64,000 nt of DNA from Novosphingobium pentaromativorans US6-1 (lineage in GTDB: Bacteria; Pseudomonadota; Alphaproteobacteria; Sphingomonadales; Sphingomonadaceae). The notes under the pieces were generated by a model. The model made no database searches and was not told the DNA's origin. It saw only the letters and a list, made by a program, of their open reading frames with translations. A program made the translations under genes and the position numbers. The stretch is from NCBI RefSeq assembly GCF_000767465.1, contig NZ_CP009291.1, positions 3,018,501-3,082,500 on the forward strand, read 5' to 3'. Of the stretch, positions 36,379 through 45,412 are shown in pieces (the first letter of the stretch is position 1; every line of letters starts with the position of its first letter).

Positions 36379-37406
36379 GCGGGCGCTTTCTCCAGGGTCC
36401 TGTCGGCAAACTTGCGATACCAGGCGACGGCGGTGCGCACGATCGTATCGATGTCCGAGTGCCGCGGAATCCAGCCCAGTTCTTCGCGCGCCTTGGCGGC
36501 ATCGGCAATCAGCACCGGCGGATCGCCGGCGCGGCGCGGGCCGAGTTGCGCCGGGCGATCGACCCCGCAGATGCGCGCCACGGCTTCGGCGATTTCCAGC
36601 ACGGTCGTGCCATTGCCGGTGCCCAGGTTGAAGGGGTGGAAGCCCTTGCGATCCATGATCCATTCCCCGGCGAGCACATGGGCCGCGGCCAGATCGGATA
36701 CGTGGATGTAGTCACGCACCGCGCTGCCGTCGCGCGTGTCGAAATCGGTCCCGAACACGGTGAAAGGCCGGTCTGCGGCCAGTGCCCCTTCGATAGCCAG
36801 CGGGATCGCGTGGGTCTCCGGATCGTGGCACTCGCCGATTTCGCCGTCGGGATCGCAGCCGGCGGCATTGAAGTAGCGCAGCGCTACACTGTCCAGCCCG
36901 TGGGCCGAGGCGTAGTCGGACAACATGCGTTCGACCATGAACTTCGACCAGCCATAAGGATTGATCGGGGACTGCGGATGCGCCTCGTCGATCGGAACCC
37001 GGGTCGGGACGCCATAGCTTGCGCAAGTGCTCGAAAAGATGAGCTTGTCGATTCCCGCCGCGCGCATCCGGTCCAGCAGGGTGAAGCTGCCGATGCTGTT
37101 GTTGTGATAGTACAGTTCGGGCTTGCGCACCGATTCCTCGACATAGGCGAAGGCGGCAAAGTGTCCCACGAGATCGGGCTTGTACTGCGCGAATGCGGCA
37201 TCGAGCGCGTCTGCATCGAGGATGTCGCCGACGACCAGCGGTCCCCAGCGCACCGCGTCGGCATGGCCGCGCGAGAGGTTGTCGTAGGTCACCACCTGCC
37301 AGCCCGCTTGGGCGAAGGCCTTGCAGCAATGCGACCCGACGTACCCGGCGCCGCCGGTGACGAGGATCGTGCCTCGGGATTTACTGTCGGATTTTCCGGG
37401 GGTCAT
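36375..37406 (-). CDS. UDP-sugar 4-epimerase (GalE family; possible UDP-xylose 4-epimerase)
   Basis: This 343-residue extended SDR has [10 protein letters not shown] near residue 17-26, the catalytic Ser in SSTCASYG and Y-x3-K in PYGWSK near 150. It would interconvert UDP-sugars at C4 with bound NAD. Its start overlaps the stop of the Uxs gene (ATGA). Such tight pairing with a UDP-xylose-forming enzyme suggests a UDP-xylose to UDP-arabinose epimerase, as known for rhizobial uxs-uxe pairs. UDP-Glc/UDP-Gal activity is the alternative. A separate GalE is at 53453. The stop shares a CTAG with the convergent ABC gene. Confidence 0.88.
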   Translation of the reverse strand: MTPGKSDSKSRGTILVTGGAGYVGSHCCKAFAQAGWQVVTYDNLSRGHADAVRWGPLVVGDILDADALDAAFAQYKPDLVGHFAAFAYVEESVRKPELYYHNNSIGSFTLLDRMRAAGIDKLIFSSTCASYGVPTRVPIDEAHPQSPINPYGWSKFMVERMLSDYASAHGLDSVALRYFNAAGCDPDGEIGECHDPETHAIPLAIEGALAADRPFTVFGTDFDTRDGSAVRDYIHVSDLAAAHVLAGEWIMDRKGFHPFNLGTGNGTTVLEIAEAVARICGVDRPAQLGPRRAGDPPVLIADAAKAREELGWIPRHSDIDTIVRTAVAWYRKFADRTLEKAPA

Positions 37407-38380
37407 GCCGGTATCAGTCCTGCTTCGATGAGGTCGCGGAAATACTCGATGGTTCGGGCGAGGCCGTCCTTGAGCGGCACGGAGGGTTCCCAGCCCAGCT
37501 TTTCGCGGGCCAGCGTAATGTCCGGCTGGCGCTGGCGCGGATCGTCCTGCGGCAGCGGGCGATAGTCCAGCGTCGAGGCGCTGCCGGTCAGATCGATCAC
37601 ATTGCGCGCGAGCTCGAGCATCGTGAATTCGACCGGGTTGCCGAGGTTGACCGGGCCGGCGAAATCGTCGGGCGTATCCATCAGTGCGATCAACCCGTCG
37701 ATCAGGTCGTCGACGAAGCAGAACGAGCGGGTCTGCCGCCCATCGCCATAGATCGTGATCGGCTCATCGCGCAGTGCCTGCAGAATGAAGTTCGATACGA
37801 CGCGGCCGTCGTCGGGCTGCATGCGCGGGCCGTAGGTATTGAAGATGCGCGCCACCTTGATCGGCAACTGGTGCTGGCGGCGGTAATCGAAGAACAGCGT
37901 CTCGGCGCAGCGCTTGCCCTCGTCGTAGCATGAGCGCGGGCCGATGGGATTGACCCGGCCCCAATAGTCTTCGCGCTGGGGGTGCACCTCGGGATCGCCG
38001 TAGATCTCGGAAGTAGAGGCCTGGAGGATCCGCGCGCCGGTGCGCTTGGCGAGGCCGAGCATGTTGATCGCGCCGTGGACGCTGGTCTTGGTCGTCTGGA
38101 CCGGATCGTGCTGGTAGTGGATCGGGCTTGCCGGGCAGGCGAGATTGTAGATCTCGTCCACTTCCACATAGAGCGGGAAAGTGACGTCGTGCCGCAGGAT
38201 CTCGAAGCGGTGATTGCCGAACATCTGCGCAATGTTGTCGCGCGTGCCGGTGAAGAAGTTGTCGACGCACACGACCTCATGGTCGAGCGACAGGAGCCTC
38301 TCGCACAGGAACGATCCCAGAAACCCGGCGCCGCCGGTTACGAGAACCCGCTTCCTGCGCGCCAATTGACGTTTCGCCAT
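37403..38380 (-). CDS. UDP-glucuronate decarboxylase (UDP-xylose synthase)
   Basis: This 325-residue extended SDR matches the Uxs family. It has [18 protein letters not shown] at the start, [28 protein letters not shown] and the active-site tyrosine in [12 protein letters not shown] near residue 148. It also has [12 protein letters not shown]-type sequence. It oxidises UDP-glucuronate at C4, decarboxylates C6 and reduces to UDP-xylose. Together with Ugd at 27360 and the coupled epimerase it gives a complete pentose route. The gene starts the leftward pair. Xylose or arabinose is therefore a likely constituent of a polymer made here. Confidence 0.92.
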   Translation of the reverse strand: MAKRQLARRKRVLVTGGAGFLGSFLCERLLSLDHEVVCVDNFFTGTRDNIAQMFGNHRFEILRHDVTFPLYVEVDEIYNLACPASPIHYQHDPVQTTKTSVHGAINMLGLAKRTGARILQASTSEIYGDPEVHPQREDYWGRVNPIGPRSCYDEGKRCAETLFFDYRRQHQLPIKVARIFNTYGPRMQPDDGRVVSNFILQALRDEPITIYGDGRQTRSFCFVDDLIDGLIALMDTPDDFAGPVNLGNPVEFTMLELARNVIDLTGSASTLDYRPLPQDDPRQRQPDITLAREKLGWEPSVPLKDGLARTIEYFRDLIEAGLIPA

Positions 38381-38567
38381 GTACCTCCGTCGTCGCCCGC
38401 CGGGCGCACGTCAAACTTCAACCGCTCAAGTCAAGCGCAGCAACTGTCTAACGAGCAAAGCTGCTGGATGTTGCCCAACCCGGCAAGTGGTTGTTAAATT
38501 AAGGTAACTGACGGGGACCTGCGCAAGTTACTTGGGAGTAGTCCGTTAGAACGAAGCCTGGGCGCGA

Positions 38568-39761
38568 CTATCTGAATGCTGCAGAGCCCGGCATCCTTTC
38601 GGTCTGCGAATCTTCCAAGGTCGCATAAGCGCGTTGCAAGCGCTTGGCGAATGCGCTTGGCCCATAAAGTTCGCTGGCCTTCCTTGCAGCGTTCGAGCCC
38701 AGCTGCGACCGAAAGTCAACGTCCCGGATCAGGACACGCAGCCCCTCGGCCAGGGCCTGCGGATCGGGCTGGGCAAGCACTGCGCACCCGGCGTCGAGAA
38801 CCTGGCTGTGGCTGAGAATGTCCGTTGCCAGGATGGCGCGTCCCGATGCCATGTAGCCATAGACTTTCATCGGCGTGTTGACGCCCTTCAGGCGCGGCGA
38901 ACACAGGATGTCGGCCTGCGCGAGATAGGTTCCCAGCGCGTCGAGGTTGCGCTGGCCGAGGAAACGTATCCGTTCGGCAATCGCGAGGCCGCCGGTCTTC
39001 GCACGGTAGCTCGAGACCATCTCCGGCGAGCCGCCGATCACTGCCAGGTTGCAGGCATCCTCGGGACGCAACTGGCGAAAGGCCTCGAGCAACAGGTCGA
39101 TCCCCTGGTAGCGCTCCAGATTGCCGACGTAGAGCGCGAGGGGGGCAGGACTGTCGAACAGGGCGCGCAGGTCCTCGACCTCGCAACCATCCGGCGCGTC
39201 CGGCGCGAATGCAACATCGGGCAGGAGGTGGACCTTTGCCGGGGCCGTTGCTTTCGCGGCCCTGTCGGCAATCGCCTGGCAGACCGGCAGGACGAGATCG
39301 GCGCGCCGGATCGCCTGGCGCTCAAACCATTGCAGCGGCGGCAGCAGGACGCGCGCGGCAGGCCACTTCTCCGCGATCTGGTCCGGCATGAGCGAGTCCA
39401 TGTCGTAGACGACCTTGAACTTGCTTGCGGCGCGGCAGGCCAGGGCGATGAACACGGCTTCCTCCACGGCATGGACGACGTCGTAGTCGCATTGCCGCAC
39501 TTGTCGCAGCGCTGCTGCTGCCAGCCACGCGTCGCATACAAGCTTCTTGGCGGAAAAGCCGATGGGCACATTGCTGATGCCGAAACCGGGTCGGATGCGC
39601 AGGATCCGGGCGCCCGGAATCTCTATCTCGGCGCCTTCGTGGTAGGTCAGTAGGTCCACCTCATGCCCCTGTTCGCACAGGACGGTCACGGCCTGCCGCA
39701 CGGCAATCGGCGTGCCGCGTTCGACGAAGAAGGGATGGGGCGCAAGGAACAGGATTTTCAT
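38568..39761 (-). CDS. Glycosyltransferase family 4
   Basis: This 397-residue GT-B enzyme starts MKILFLAPHPFFVERGTPIA and has VGNLERYQGIDLLLEAFRQL in the C-terminal domain. In place of the usual E-x7-E it has SPRLKGVNTPMKVYGYMASGRAIL. The GVNTPMKVYGYMASG variant is seen in GT4 members of EPS loci. The start at 39761 overlaps the previous stop by ATGA. It is the last gene of the five-gene leftward operon from 43576. The transferred sugar is unknown. Confidence 0.85.
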   Translation of the reverse strand: MKILFLAPHPFFVERGTPIAVRQAVTVLCEQGHEVDLLTYHEGAEIEIPGARILRIRPGFGISNVPIGFSAKKLVCDAWLAAAALRQVRQCDYDVVHAVEEAVFIALACRAASKFKVVYDMDSLMPDQIAEKWPAARVLLPPLQWFERQAIRRADLVLPVCQAIADRAAKATAPAKVHLLPDVAFAPDAPDGCEVEDLRALFDSPAPLALYVGNLERYQGIDLLLEAFRQLRPEDACNLAVIGGSPEMVSSYRAKTGGLAIAERIRFLGQRNLDALGTYLAQADILCSPRLKGVNTPMKVYGYMASGRAILATDILSHSQVLDAGCAVLAQPDPQALAEGLRVLIRDVDFRSQLGSNAARKASELYGPSAFAKRLQRAYATLEDSQTERMPGSAAFR

Positions 39762-40519
39762 CGCGCCGCCTCGCGCAAGGGCAGGCGCAGGCGGATCTGG
39801 TCGCGCAGGAACCGCACGGGAGGGGCCAGCCTGCCGTAAGGGGTCAACGTCGTTGCAGGATCGCGCAGGGCCTGCATCAGGGACGTCGCCGGGCATTCGG
39901 CCGGGAGGTGGCCGTCGAGGAGGAAGCCGAAGCGTCCGATGGTCCCGCTCGACCCGGGCAGGGGGAGGGGATCGGACCCTGCGAGCACGCGCCGATCCCG
40001 GGCAAAGCGAGGCACCTTCCAGAAGCCGGGACGTCCGCCGTTATCGCCCAGCAGCAGCGCTGGATCCTCTTGCAGCAGGGAATCGACGAGGCGGCCGCGC
40101 GCGCCGAGCCACTTGCCCACGCCCCAGGGCAGGACCGGCAAGGCCTGCGCGGCATGGATCGCCGCCACGATCTCGCTCGCCGGCCTGCGCTCAAGCGGTG
40201 CGGTCGATGAAAAGCCGAGGCCGAGAATTTCCAGCCCCTCGGCGCTGACGATCTGTCGCCCTGCGACGACAAGTAGGCGGCGGCTCTCGTCAAGCCAGAG
40301 CGAATTGGCTTCCCCGGTCTGCAAGAGCCGGCCGCGCAAATGTTGGAACACCGCAAAGCCTTCGCGCTCGACCAGCATGCATACGCCAGTCTGCGCCTGC
40401 GGTGCCGCCTGCGTGAAGCTGCGCGCGGCAGCTTCAAGCGCGGAAAGGGCCGTGTTTTCGTCATGAAGGTGGACGTGGGCGTCCACGGCAATGCGATGGG
40501 ACGCTTCTGGCCGAGTCAT
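39758..40519 (-). CDS. Putative metal-dependent hydrolase with HxHxH motif
   Basis: This 253-residue protein has the N-terminal motif AVDAHVHLHDENTAL with three alternating histidines (residues 15, 17, 19). That motif is common in amidohydrolase or PHP-type metal enzymes. Later features are LPVLPWGVGKWLGARG, LLLGDNGGRPGFW and LAGSDPLPLPGSSG. I cannot assign a substrate. The gene overlaps its neighbours on both sides by ATGA, so it is made with the FAD oxidoreductase and the GT4 enzyme. A role in removing a phosphate, amide or acyl group from a glycan precursor is inference only. Confidence 0.6.
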   Translation of the reverse strand: MTRPEASHRIAVDAHVHLHDENTALSALEAAARSFTQAAPQAQTGVCMLVEREGFAVFQHLRGRLLQTGEANSLWLDESRRLLVVAGRQIVSAEGLEILGLGFSSTAPLERRPASEIVAAIHAAQALPVLPWGVGKWLGARGRLVDSLLQEDPALLLGDNGGRPGFWKVPRFARDRRVLAGSDPLPLPGSSGTIGRFGFLLDGHLPAECPATSLMQALRDPATTLTPYGRLAPPVRFLRDQIRLRLPLREAAR

Positions 40520-41652
40520 GCCGCGCGCCGCGCCTCTTGCGGCCAGAGTCGCCGCGCGGCATCCATGCTGAGCAAGGGAGCTGTCGTCAGCTTGGAGCCC
40601 AGAACCTGGCTCAGGCCGGCAGGCCCCGGCGTGGAAATCGTGTCGGCCGCGCTCAGGGTCCGGCCGGTCCCGTCGGTATCGGGAAGCAGCCCGGGCATGA
40701 CCGCGCGTACGCCCGCCTCTGCAATGCCATAGCCCGGAAGCGCCCGGTCGAGCACTTCGAGGAAGGCGGCGATATCCGCAGGAGTGACGTTTGGCTCGCG
40801 CGCGCCGGGAGCGGGGCGATAGTAGGTGCCGGCAAACGTGCCGCCTTCCAGCGGGCGCAGAAAATAGCTGCGGCCCTTGCCCGGCGTTTCGGAGACGGCC
40901 AATGCCGCATCGCCCGGAAACGGTATCTCGAGGACGAGATTGAAGGCGAGCGTCGCCGCAGTGGCGGCCTGTGGCTCCTGCGGCCAGCGCGAAGACCACG
41001 ACCCGGCGCAGATTGCCACGCGGGGGGTTGCGATCTCCTCCATGCTCCCGTCGGCATGGGTGACGTTCAGGCCCACCACGCGGTTGTCGGCAACGATCAG
41101 CTCGCCCGCTTCGGTATCTTCCATCAGCGCCGCGCCGCTGGCGCCCGCATCGGCGAGGATCTTGCGCAGCAGCGTTTCCATGTCGTCTGCCACGAGGTCA
41201 TGCCACAGGGCTGCGCCCGCCAGGTCTCGCCGCGGCAGGGGATAGGCCCTCGCGATTTCCTCTGCCCCCAGAAGCTGAAGCCTGGGCAGGCGGCGGGACA
41301 GGCCCGTGCCGCGATAGAGGCAGCTCTCGATTGCGGATGCGGCGCGAAATGCCATCGGCGATCGCAGGGTGTGACGATAGAGCGGCATCGCGCAGGCCAG
41401 CGGACGAACGTGATCCGGGTAGTTGTCGAGAAACCACGCCTGGGCCTGGCGCGAGCGCCGCCAGCGCCCGACGCTCAGGCTCTGCAGGTAGCGCAGGCCG
41501 CCATGGATGATGCCGTAGCTGTTGCCCGTTGCCCCGCTGCCGACCTTGCCGCGTTCGACCACGAGAGGCCTCAGTCCGGCGCGTGCCGCGGCCAGCGCCA
41601 TCGTTGCTCCCTGCATTCCGGCTCCGACAATCACGACATCGCTTTGATGCAT
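40516..41652 (-). CDS. FAD-dependent oxidoreductase (GlpD/DAO family)
   Basis: This 378-residue flavoprotein has the dinucleotide-binding motif VVIVGAGMQGATMALAAARAG, then VERGKVGSGATGNSYGIIHGGLRYL. The latter is typical of glycerol-3-phosphate dehydrogenase-like and related DAO enzymes. The middle has PRVAICAGSWSSRW, and the C-terminal part contains VRAVMPGLLPDTDG. It would oxidise an alcohol or amine on a small substrate or precursor. The start at 41652 overlaps the GT2 stop by one base (TGATG). Its place between glycosyltransferases is unusual and suggests a role in glycan or lipid-carrier chemistry. The true substrate is unknown. Confidence 0.8.
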   Translation of the reverse strand: MHQSDVVIVGAGMQGATMALAAARAGLRPLVVERGKVGSGATGNSYGIIHGGLRYLQSLSVGRWRRSRQAQAWFLDNYPDHVRPLACAMPLYRHTLRSPMAFRAASAIESCLYRGTGLSRRLPRLQLLGAEEIARAYPLPRRDLAGAALWHDLVADDMETLLRKILADAGASGAALMEDTEAGELIVADNRVVGLNVTHADGSMEEIATPRVAICAGSWSSRWPQEPQAATAATLAFNLVLEIPFPGDAALAVSETPGKGRSYFLRPLEGGTFAGTYYRPAPGAREPNVTPADIAAFLEVLDRALPGYGIAEAGVRAVMPGLLPDTDGTGRTLSAADTISTPGPAGLSQVLGSKLTTAPLLSMDAARRLWPQEARRAA

Positions 41653-42620
41653 CAAGCCTCGTCCGGGTGGGTCACGATCTTCTCTATCTTGTAGGCGCTG
41701 CGGCTGGGATTGCGAGTGAAGATGATGATTTCCGCGATCAGGCCCACGGCCGCAATCTGGATGCCGAGCACGATCATCAGCACGGTGAGAAGCAGGGCCG
41801 GGCGGTCGGCCAGTGCCATTCCCGCCGTCTGGCGCTGGATGAGGATATAGATGCCCATGGCCAGGCCGATCGCGATGCAGCCCGCGCCCACCGATCCGAA
41901 GAAACGGAAGGGCTTGCGCATGAAGCGGGTCAGGAAGCCCAGCGCGATGAGATCGAGAAACACGCTGAAATAGGTGATCGCCCGGTGCATGCGGATCTTC
42001 TGGTCCGAACGGGACTGGGGCAGGCAGACCTGTTCGACCTTGTAGCCCATGCCTTCGGCCAGAAGCGGCAGGAAGGGGTGTTGCTCGTGGTGAACCTGCA
42101 GGTCGTCGAAGACGCGGCGGTGGAAGGCGCGCACGACGCAGCCCGGATCCTTGAAGCGCGATCCGGCCATGCGTGCCAGAGCCTCGAAGCTCCATCCACG
42201 CAGGCGGCTCAGCACATTGTCTGCGGTGCGGTCGCGGTAGGCGGCGACGACATCCGCGCTTTCCAGCTTGTCGAGCAGGGCGGGCAGGCTTTCGGGCGCG
42301 GTCTGCAGGTATGCGGGGAGGATCAGGATCGTCTCGCCCTTGGCGTGGCGCACGCCTTCCAGCAGGCAGGCGACCTGCCCGAAGGAGCGATTGAAGTGCA
42401 CGATGTTCAGCGGGAAGCCCCGCTCGCCGATGGCGTCCAGTTCTTTGGCATAATCCTCGAACGGGCCGTCGAGGACATAGATGAATTCGAACGACTTGTT
42501 CGTCTGCATCAGCACGTCGTTGTAAGCCCGCCAAACGGCTTCGGCCGGTTCCGTGCGGTCGATGACAGGGATGATGACGGAAATGTCTATGGTGAGATTC
42601 GGCGGGGCCATTGTGTTCAT
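41652..42620 (-). CDS. Atypical membrane-associated glycosyltransferase family 2
   Basis: This 322-residue protein has a GT2-like N-terminal domain (DISVIIPVIDRTEPAEAV) and two C-terminal membrane segments (about 225-290). That layout is like ArnC or GtrB polyprenyl-phosphate glycosyltransferases. Its metal motif is changed: where DPM-like enzymes have D-x-D-L-Q it reads LPAYLQTAPE, with no aspartate. The DDGS motif is also altered (VLDGPFED). The enzyme may be inactive or use a different mechanism. It has a perfect AGGAGG at 42625-42630 and overlaps the canonical GT2 gene before it by ATGA. Confidence 0.82.
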   Translation of the reverse strand: MNTMAPPNLTIDISVIIPVIDRTEPAEAVWRAYNDVLMQTNKSFEFIYVLDGPFEDYAKELDAIGERGFPLNIVHFNRSFGQVACLLEGVRHAKGETILILPAYLQTAPESLPALLDKLESADVVAAYRDRTADNVLSRLRGWSFEALARMAGSRFKDPGCVVRAFHRRVFDDLQVHHEQHPFLPLLAEGMGYKVEQVCLPQSRSDQKIRMHRAITYFSVFLDLIALGFLTRFMRKPFRFFGSVGAGCIAIGLAMGIYILIQRQTAGMALADRPALLLTVLMIVLGIQIAAVGLIAEIIIFTRNPSRSAYKIEKIVTHPDEA

Positions 42621-43576
42621 AGTCCCTCCTGTGAGGCAGGATTGAGCGGCGTCAGCCGCGAAGAGAGTTTGGCGGCGATTTCGGCATATCTGCTGACGTT
42701 GGGCTCGACCGCGGCGAACAGGCCGCCGGCCAGTCCCCACACGACGAGGAAAAGCGTCAGCGAGAAGAGCACCATGGCTATGCCGCCGGCCACGACCAGG
42801 CTTTCCGGCCGACCGAACACGACGTAGCCGAAGGCCAGGAGATCGAGCAGAAACGAGAGGCCGACGACCTTCAGGTGCCAGGTCAGCGGCGCGCGGGCAT
42901 AGCTGAGCAGCACGCGGATGGTGACGATATCGAGCATCACTTTCTGGATCCGCGAAAAGCCGTATTTGGAAACGCCGAACTGGCGGGGGCGATGGTTCAC
43001 TTCCAGTTCGACCAGACGCGCGCCCGCCAGTTGCGAGAGGGCGGGAATGAAGCGGTGCATCTCGCCGTACATGGGAATGCCCTTGATCAGTTCGGCCCGA
43101 TAGGCCTTGAGCGAGCAGCCGCTGTCGCGCACGGCGATGCCCATGATGTAAGTCATGATGCGGTTGGCGATCTTGGAAATGAAGACGCGGGCGCCGCCGT
43201 CCTTGCGCTTGCGCCGCCAGCCTATGGCGATGTCGAAGCCCTTCTCGATCTGTTCGAGCAGGCGCGGAATGTCCTCGGGATCGTTCTGGAGATCGCCGTC
43301 CATCGTCACCAGCACGTCGCCGCGCGCCACTTCGACGCCCGCGGCCATGGCCGCGGTCTGGCCGTAATTGCGACGGAACTTGACGACGCGCACGCGCGGA
43401 TCGCGCTCGACCAGAGCCGCTGCGCGTTCATATGTCCGGTCCTTGCTGCCGTCGTCGACCAGCACCAGCTCGAAATCGAAATCCCGGCCGCTCAATGCGC
43501 GGTCAACCGCCTGATAGAGCGGATCGACATTCTCCTCTTCGTCGTACACCGGCACGATGACGGAGACTAGAGCCAT
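42617..43576 (-). CDS. Polyprenyl-phosphate glycosyltransferase-like GT2 (DPM1/ArnC type)
   Basis: This 319-residue protein has VSVIVPVYDEEENVDPLY, VLVDDGSKDRT near residue 39 and the canonical metal motif VTMDGDLQNDPED near 90. It also has RQFGVSKYGFSRI and two C-terminal membrane segments. Family members transfer a sugar from a nucleotide donor to undecaprenyl phosphate on the cytoplasmic face. It is the first gene of the leftward operon, directly downstream of an AT-rich promoter region. It is coupled to the atypical GT2 gene. The sugar could be glucose, mannose or an amino sugar. Confidence 0.9.
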   Translation of the reverse strand: MALVSVIVPVYDEEENVDPLYQAVDRALSGRDFDFELVLVDDGSKDRTYERAAALVERDPRVRVVKFRRNYGQTAAMAAGVEVARGDVLVTMDGDLQNDPEDIPRLLEQIEKGFDIAIGWRRKRKDGGARVFISKIANRIMTYIMGIAVRDSGCSLKAYRAELIKGIPMYGEMHRFIPALSQLAGARLVELEVNHRPRQFGVSKYGFSRIQKVMLDIVTIRVLLSYARAPLTWHLKVVGLSFLLDLLAFGYVVFGRPESLVVAGGIAMVLFSLTLFLVVWGLAGGLFAAVEPNVSRYAEIAAKLSSRLTPLNPASQEGL

Positions 43577-44146
43577 GCGTTACCCCCACCAATACTCGAA
43601 ACAGCGAATAAATTGCGACCCGAGTTGGTATATGCGTATGGCTAACGAACAATCAGCTTGTTCTGATATTATGGAACCTGCTTAAAGATATATACCCTGA
43701 GACATGCATTAGCCATATTCGGGTTTCTATGTGCTTTGTAATTCGTCGATTATGTAAATCGTAATAAAACTGAATCGTAATGAATCGCGATGTTTCATTC
43801 TTAATCTCAGAATGGGTTCTATAAAATCATTCACGATGTGAAGTCTTTCTATATCGTAGAAATTTTAGTTCTGTCAATTAATCCACAAGGCTATGTCGGC
43901 GTCTCGAATTTCCCTTTATGGGAGCATCGCTGCCCGCTTCGGCTCGGCGGACAGAGGACGCTCCGGCACCTCGCTGGGTTAGCCGACGACAGGGACGGAC
44001 CAGGCTGGCGCGGCGACTAGAATCGGGCATCAGGGGCTTCCATCTCTATCGTTGGCAGCACCCGCTCGATTGAACGTAATGCAGCGCAGTTCGCGCCGAG
44101 ATCGCGGATCACGCGGCCCGCCGACCGGATCCGGACGGCTGCCAGC
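43577..44146. other. AT-rich intergenic region upstream of the GT2 operon
   Basis: The part from about 43600 to 43910 is far richer in A and T than the rest of the window. It contains two copies of AATCGTAAT (43757-43765 and 43773-43781), 16 bases apart start to start. A 60-codon frame at 43838-44020 has no convincing features. The stretch should carry the promoter of the operon that starts at 43576. Base composition of this kind often marks sites for MucR, Ros or H-NS-like silencers. Confidence 0.55.
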
Positions 44147-45412
44147 CTACTCTACGAAGCCGCGCGATAGAGCATGGCGAGCGAGCGATGCCGGCGCTAT
44201 CGTGCTGGCGAGGCAGCCGACGGCGCTTCCGCTGATCAGGCCCACCAGGCCCCAGCGGGCGCCGATCCATGCGCCCAGCAGGCAGGCGGCGATGGTCAGC
44301 CAGTTCATCCAGCTCAGCTTGCGGATTTCCTCTGCAGTGCCGCAGGCGACCACGGCTGCGCGCGGCAGGCCCTCGATCAGCTTGGCCGCGCCATTGAAGC
44401 AGGCGGCCAGCACCAGCAGCCGGTCGAGTTCGTATCGTCCGCCGGTGAAGATCGTCGCGACGATCGGCGCCAGTGCGACGACCACGAGAGTGGCGAAGAC
44501 CATCGTCAGCCCAAGTGAACGGGTTTCCTGCGCCAGCAGCGCATGGCGTTCTGCACGCTGGGATGCAGCGCGAAGCCGCGGGGTGAGGGCGAAGCTCGAT
44601 CCTGATCGGAGCAGGCGGAACGGGAAGATCGCGACCGAGGCGATGACGGCGAATAATGCGAGCGCCCGGAAATCGAGCACTTGCGGGATCACGAAGCGCT
44701 CGATCTGGACGAGAACCGATCCGGCGCCGGCCGTCACCATCAGCGAAAAGGCTTCGCCGCGCGGCACCTTGTCAGGCCTTTCGTCGCCGAGGCCGCAGTA
44801 GCGGATGAAGGCGTACCAGCTCAGGGCTGCTGCGAGGGCGCAGCCCGCCGCAAGGATCAGCAGGACCGGCAGGTCCGACCCCAGCGTGAGGACGAGGCCA
44901 AGCCCTCCGGCGAAGAGCAGTGCCCAGCTGGCGACGTTCGTCGCAACTAGCGGAAGGGCAGTCCAGTCGTGACGGCGCAGGCCCATGCTGGCTGCCATAG
45001 CCATTCCGCCACCCACGATCGCCGCACCCAGCAGCAATCCTGAGAGGGCCGGGAGTTCATAGAACTGCACGGTCCCGATCGCGGCAATCGCGGCAATGCC
45101 GCTGCATGAAAGGAAAGCGCGCAGCAGGAGGCGGGCTCCCGGATCCAGCCGGCGGCGCAGCAGCACCTGGTCCAGCCCAAGCGGAGCGAGCCAGATGAAG
45201 ACGTTGTAGACCGCAATCGAGAGGGAGAGCTGCCCGAACGCGGCCGGGGGCAGGGCGCCCGCCAGCAGCAAGTTGCCGAAAGTGAAAGCCGCCCCGGCAA
45301 AGGCAAAGCCGAGGCTGGCGAGGATCGACCTGGAGCGTATCAGTGAATGGATCATCCCGCGCGCCCGATGGTAGCGGGCGCGGGCAACAGGGCCTTCCTC
45401 AGGGATGTTCAT
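44147..45412 (-). CDS. Second Wzx-like flippase (MOP superfamily)
   Basis: This 421-residue polytopic protein has about 12 hydrophobic segments, starting SILASLGFAFAGAAFTFGNLLLAG. The length and pattern fit the lipid-linked oligosaccharide flippase family. It differs clearly from the 508-residue flippase at 15735. The ATG at 45412 overlaps the stop of the SDR gene (ATGA). It is the last gene of a methyltransferase - SDR - flippase operon. Having a second flippase suggests that a second lipid-linked glycan is made in the same locus. Confidence 0.78.
   Translation of the reverse strand: MNIPEEGPVARARYHRARGMIHSLIRSRSILASLGFAFAGAAFTFGNLLLAGALPPAAFGQLSLSIAVYNVFIWLAPLGLDQVLLRRRLDPGARLLLRAFLSCSGIAAIAAIGTVQFYELPALSGLLLGAAIVGGGMAMAASMGLRRHDWTALPLVATNVASWALLFAGGLGLVLTLGSDLPVLLILAAGCALAAALSWYAFIRYCGLGDERPDKVPRGEAFSLMVTAGAGSVLVQIERFVIPQVLDFRALALFAVIASVAIFPFRLLRSGSSFALTPRLRAASQRAERHALLAQETRSLGLTMVFATLVVVALAPIVATIFTGGRYELDRLLVLAACFNGAAKLIEGLPRAAVVACGTAEEIRKLSWMNWLTIAACLLGAWIGARWGLVGLISGSAVGCLASTIAPASLARHALSRGFVE

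Noticed and set aside
34234-36663. 809-codon minus frame opposite the ABC transporter
   Set aside because: It is the longest frame in this stretch but lies opposite a transporter with all ATPase motifs in order, so it is a shadow.
43838-44020. 60-codon plus frame in the AT-rich region
   Set aside because: The start has no ribosome-binding site and the second half reads like non-coding GC-rich sequence.
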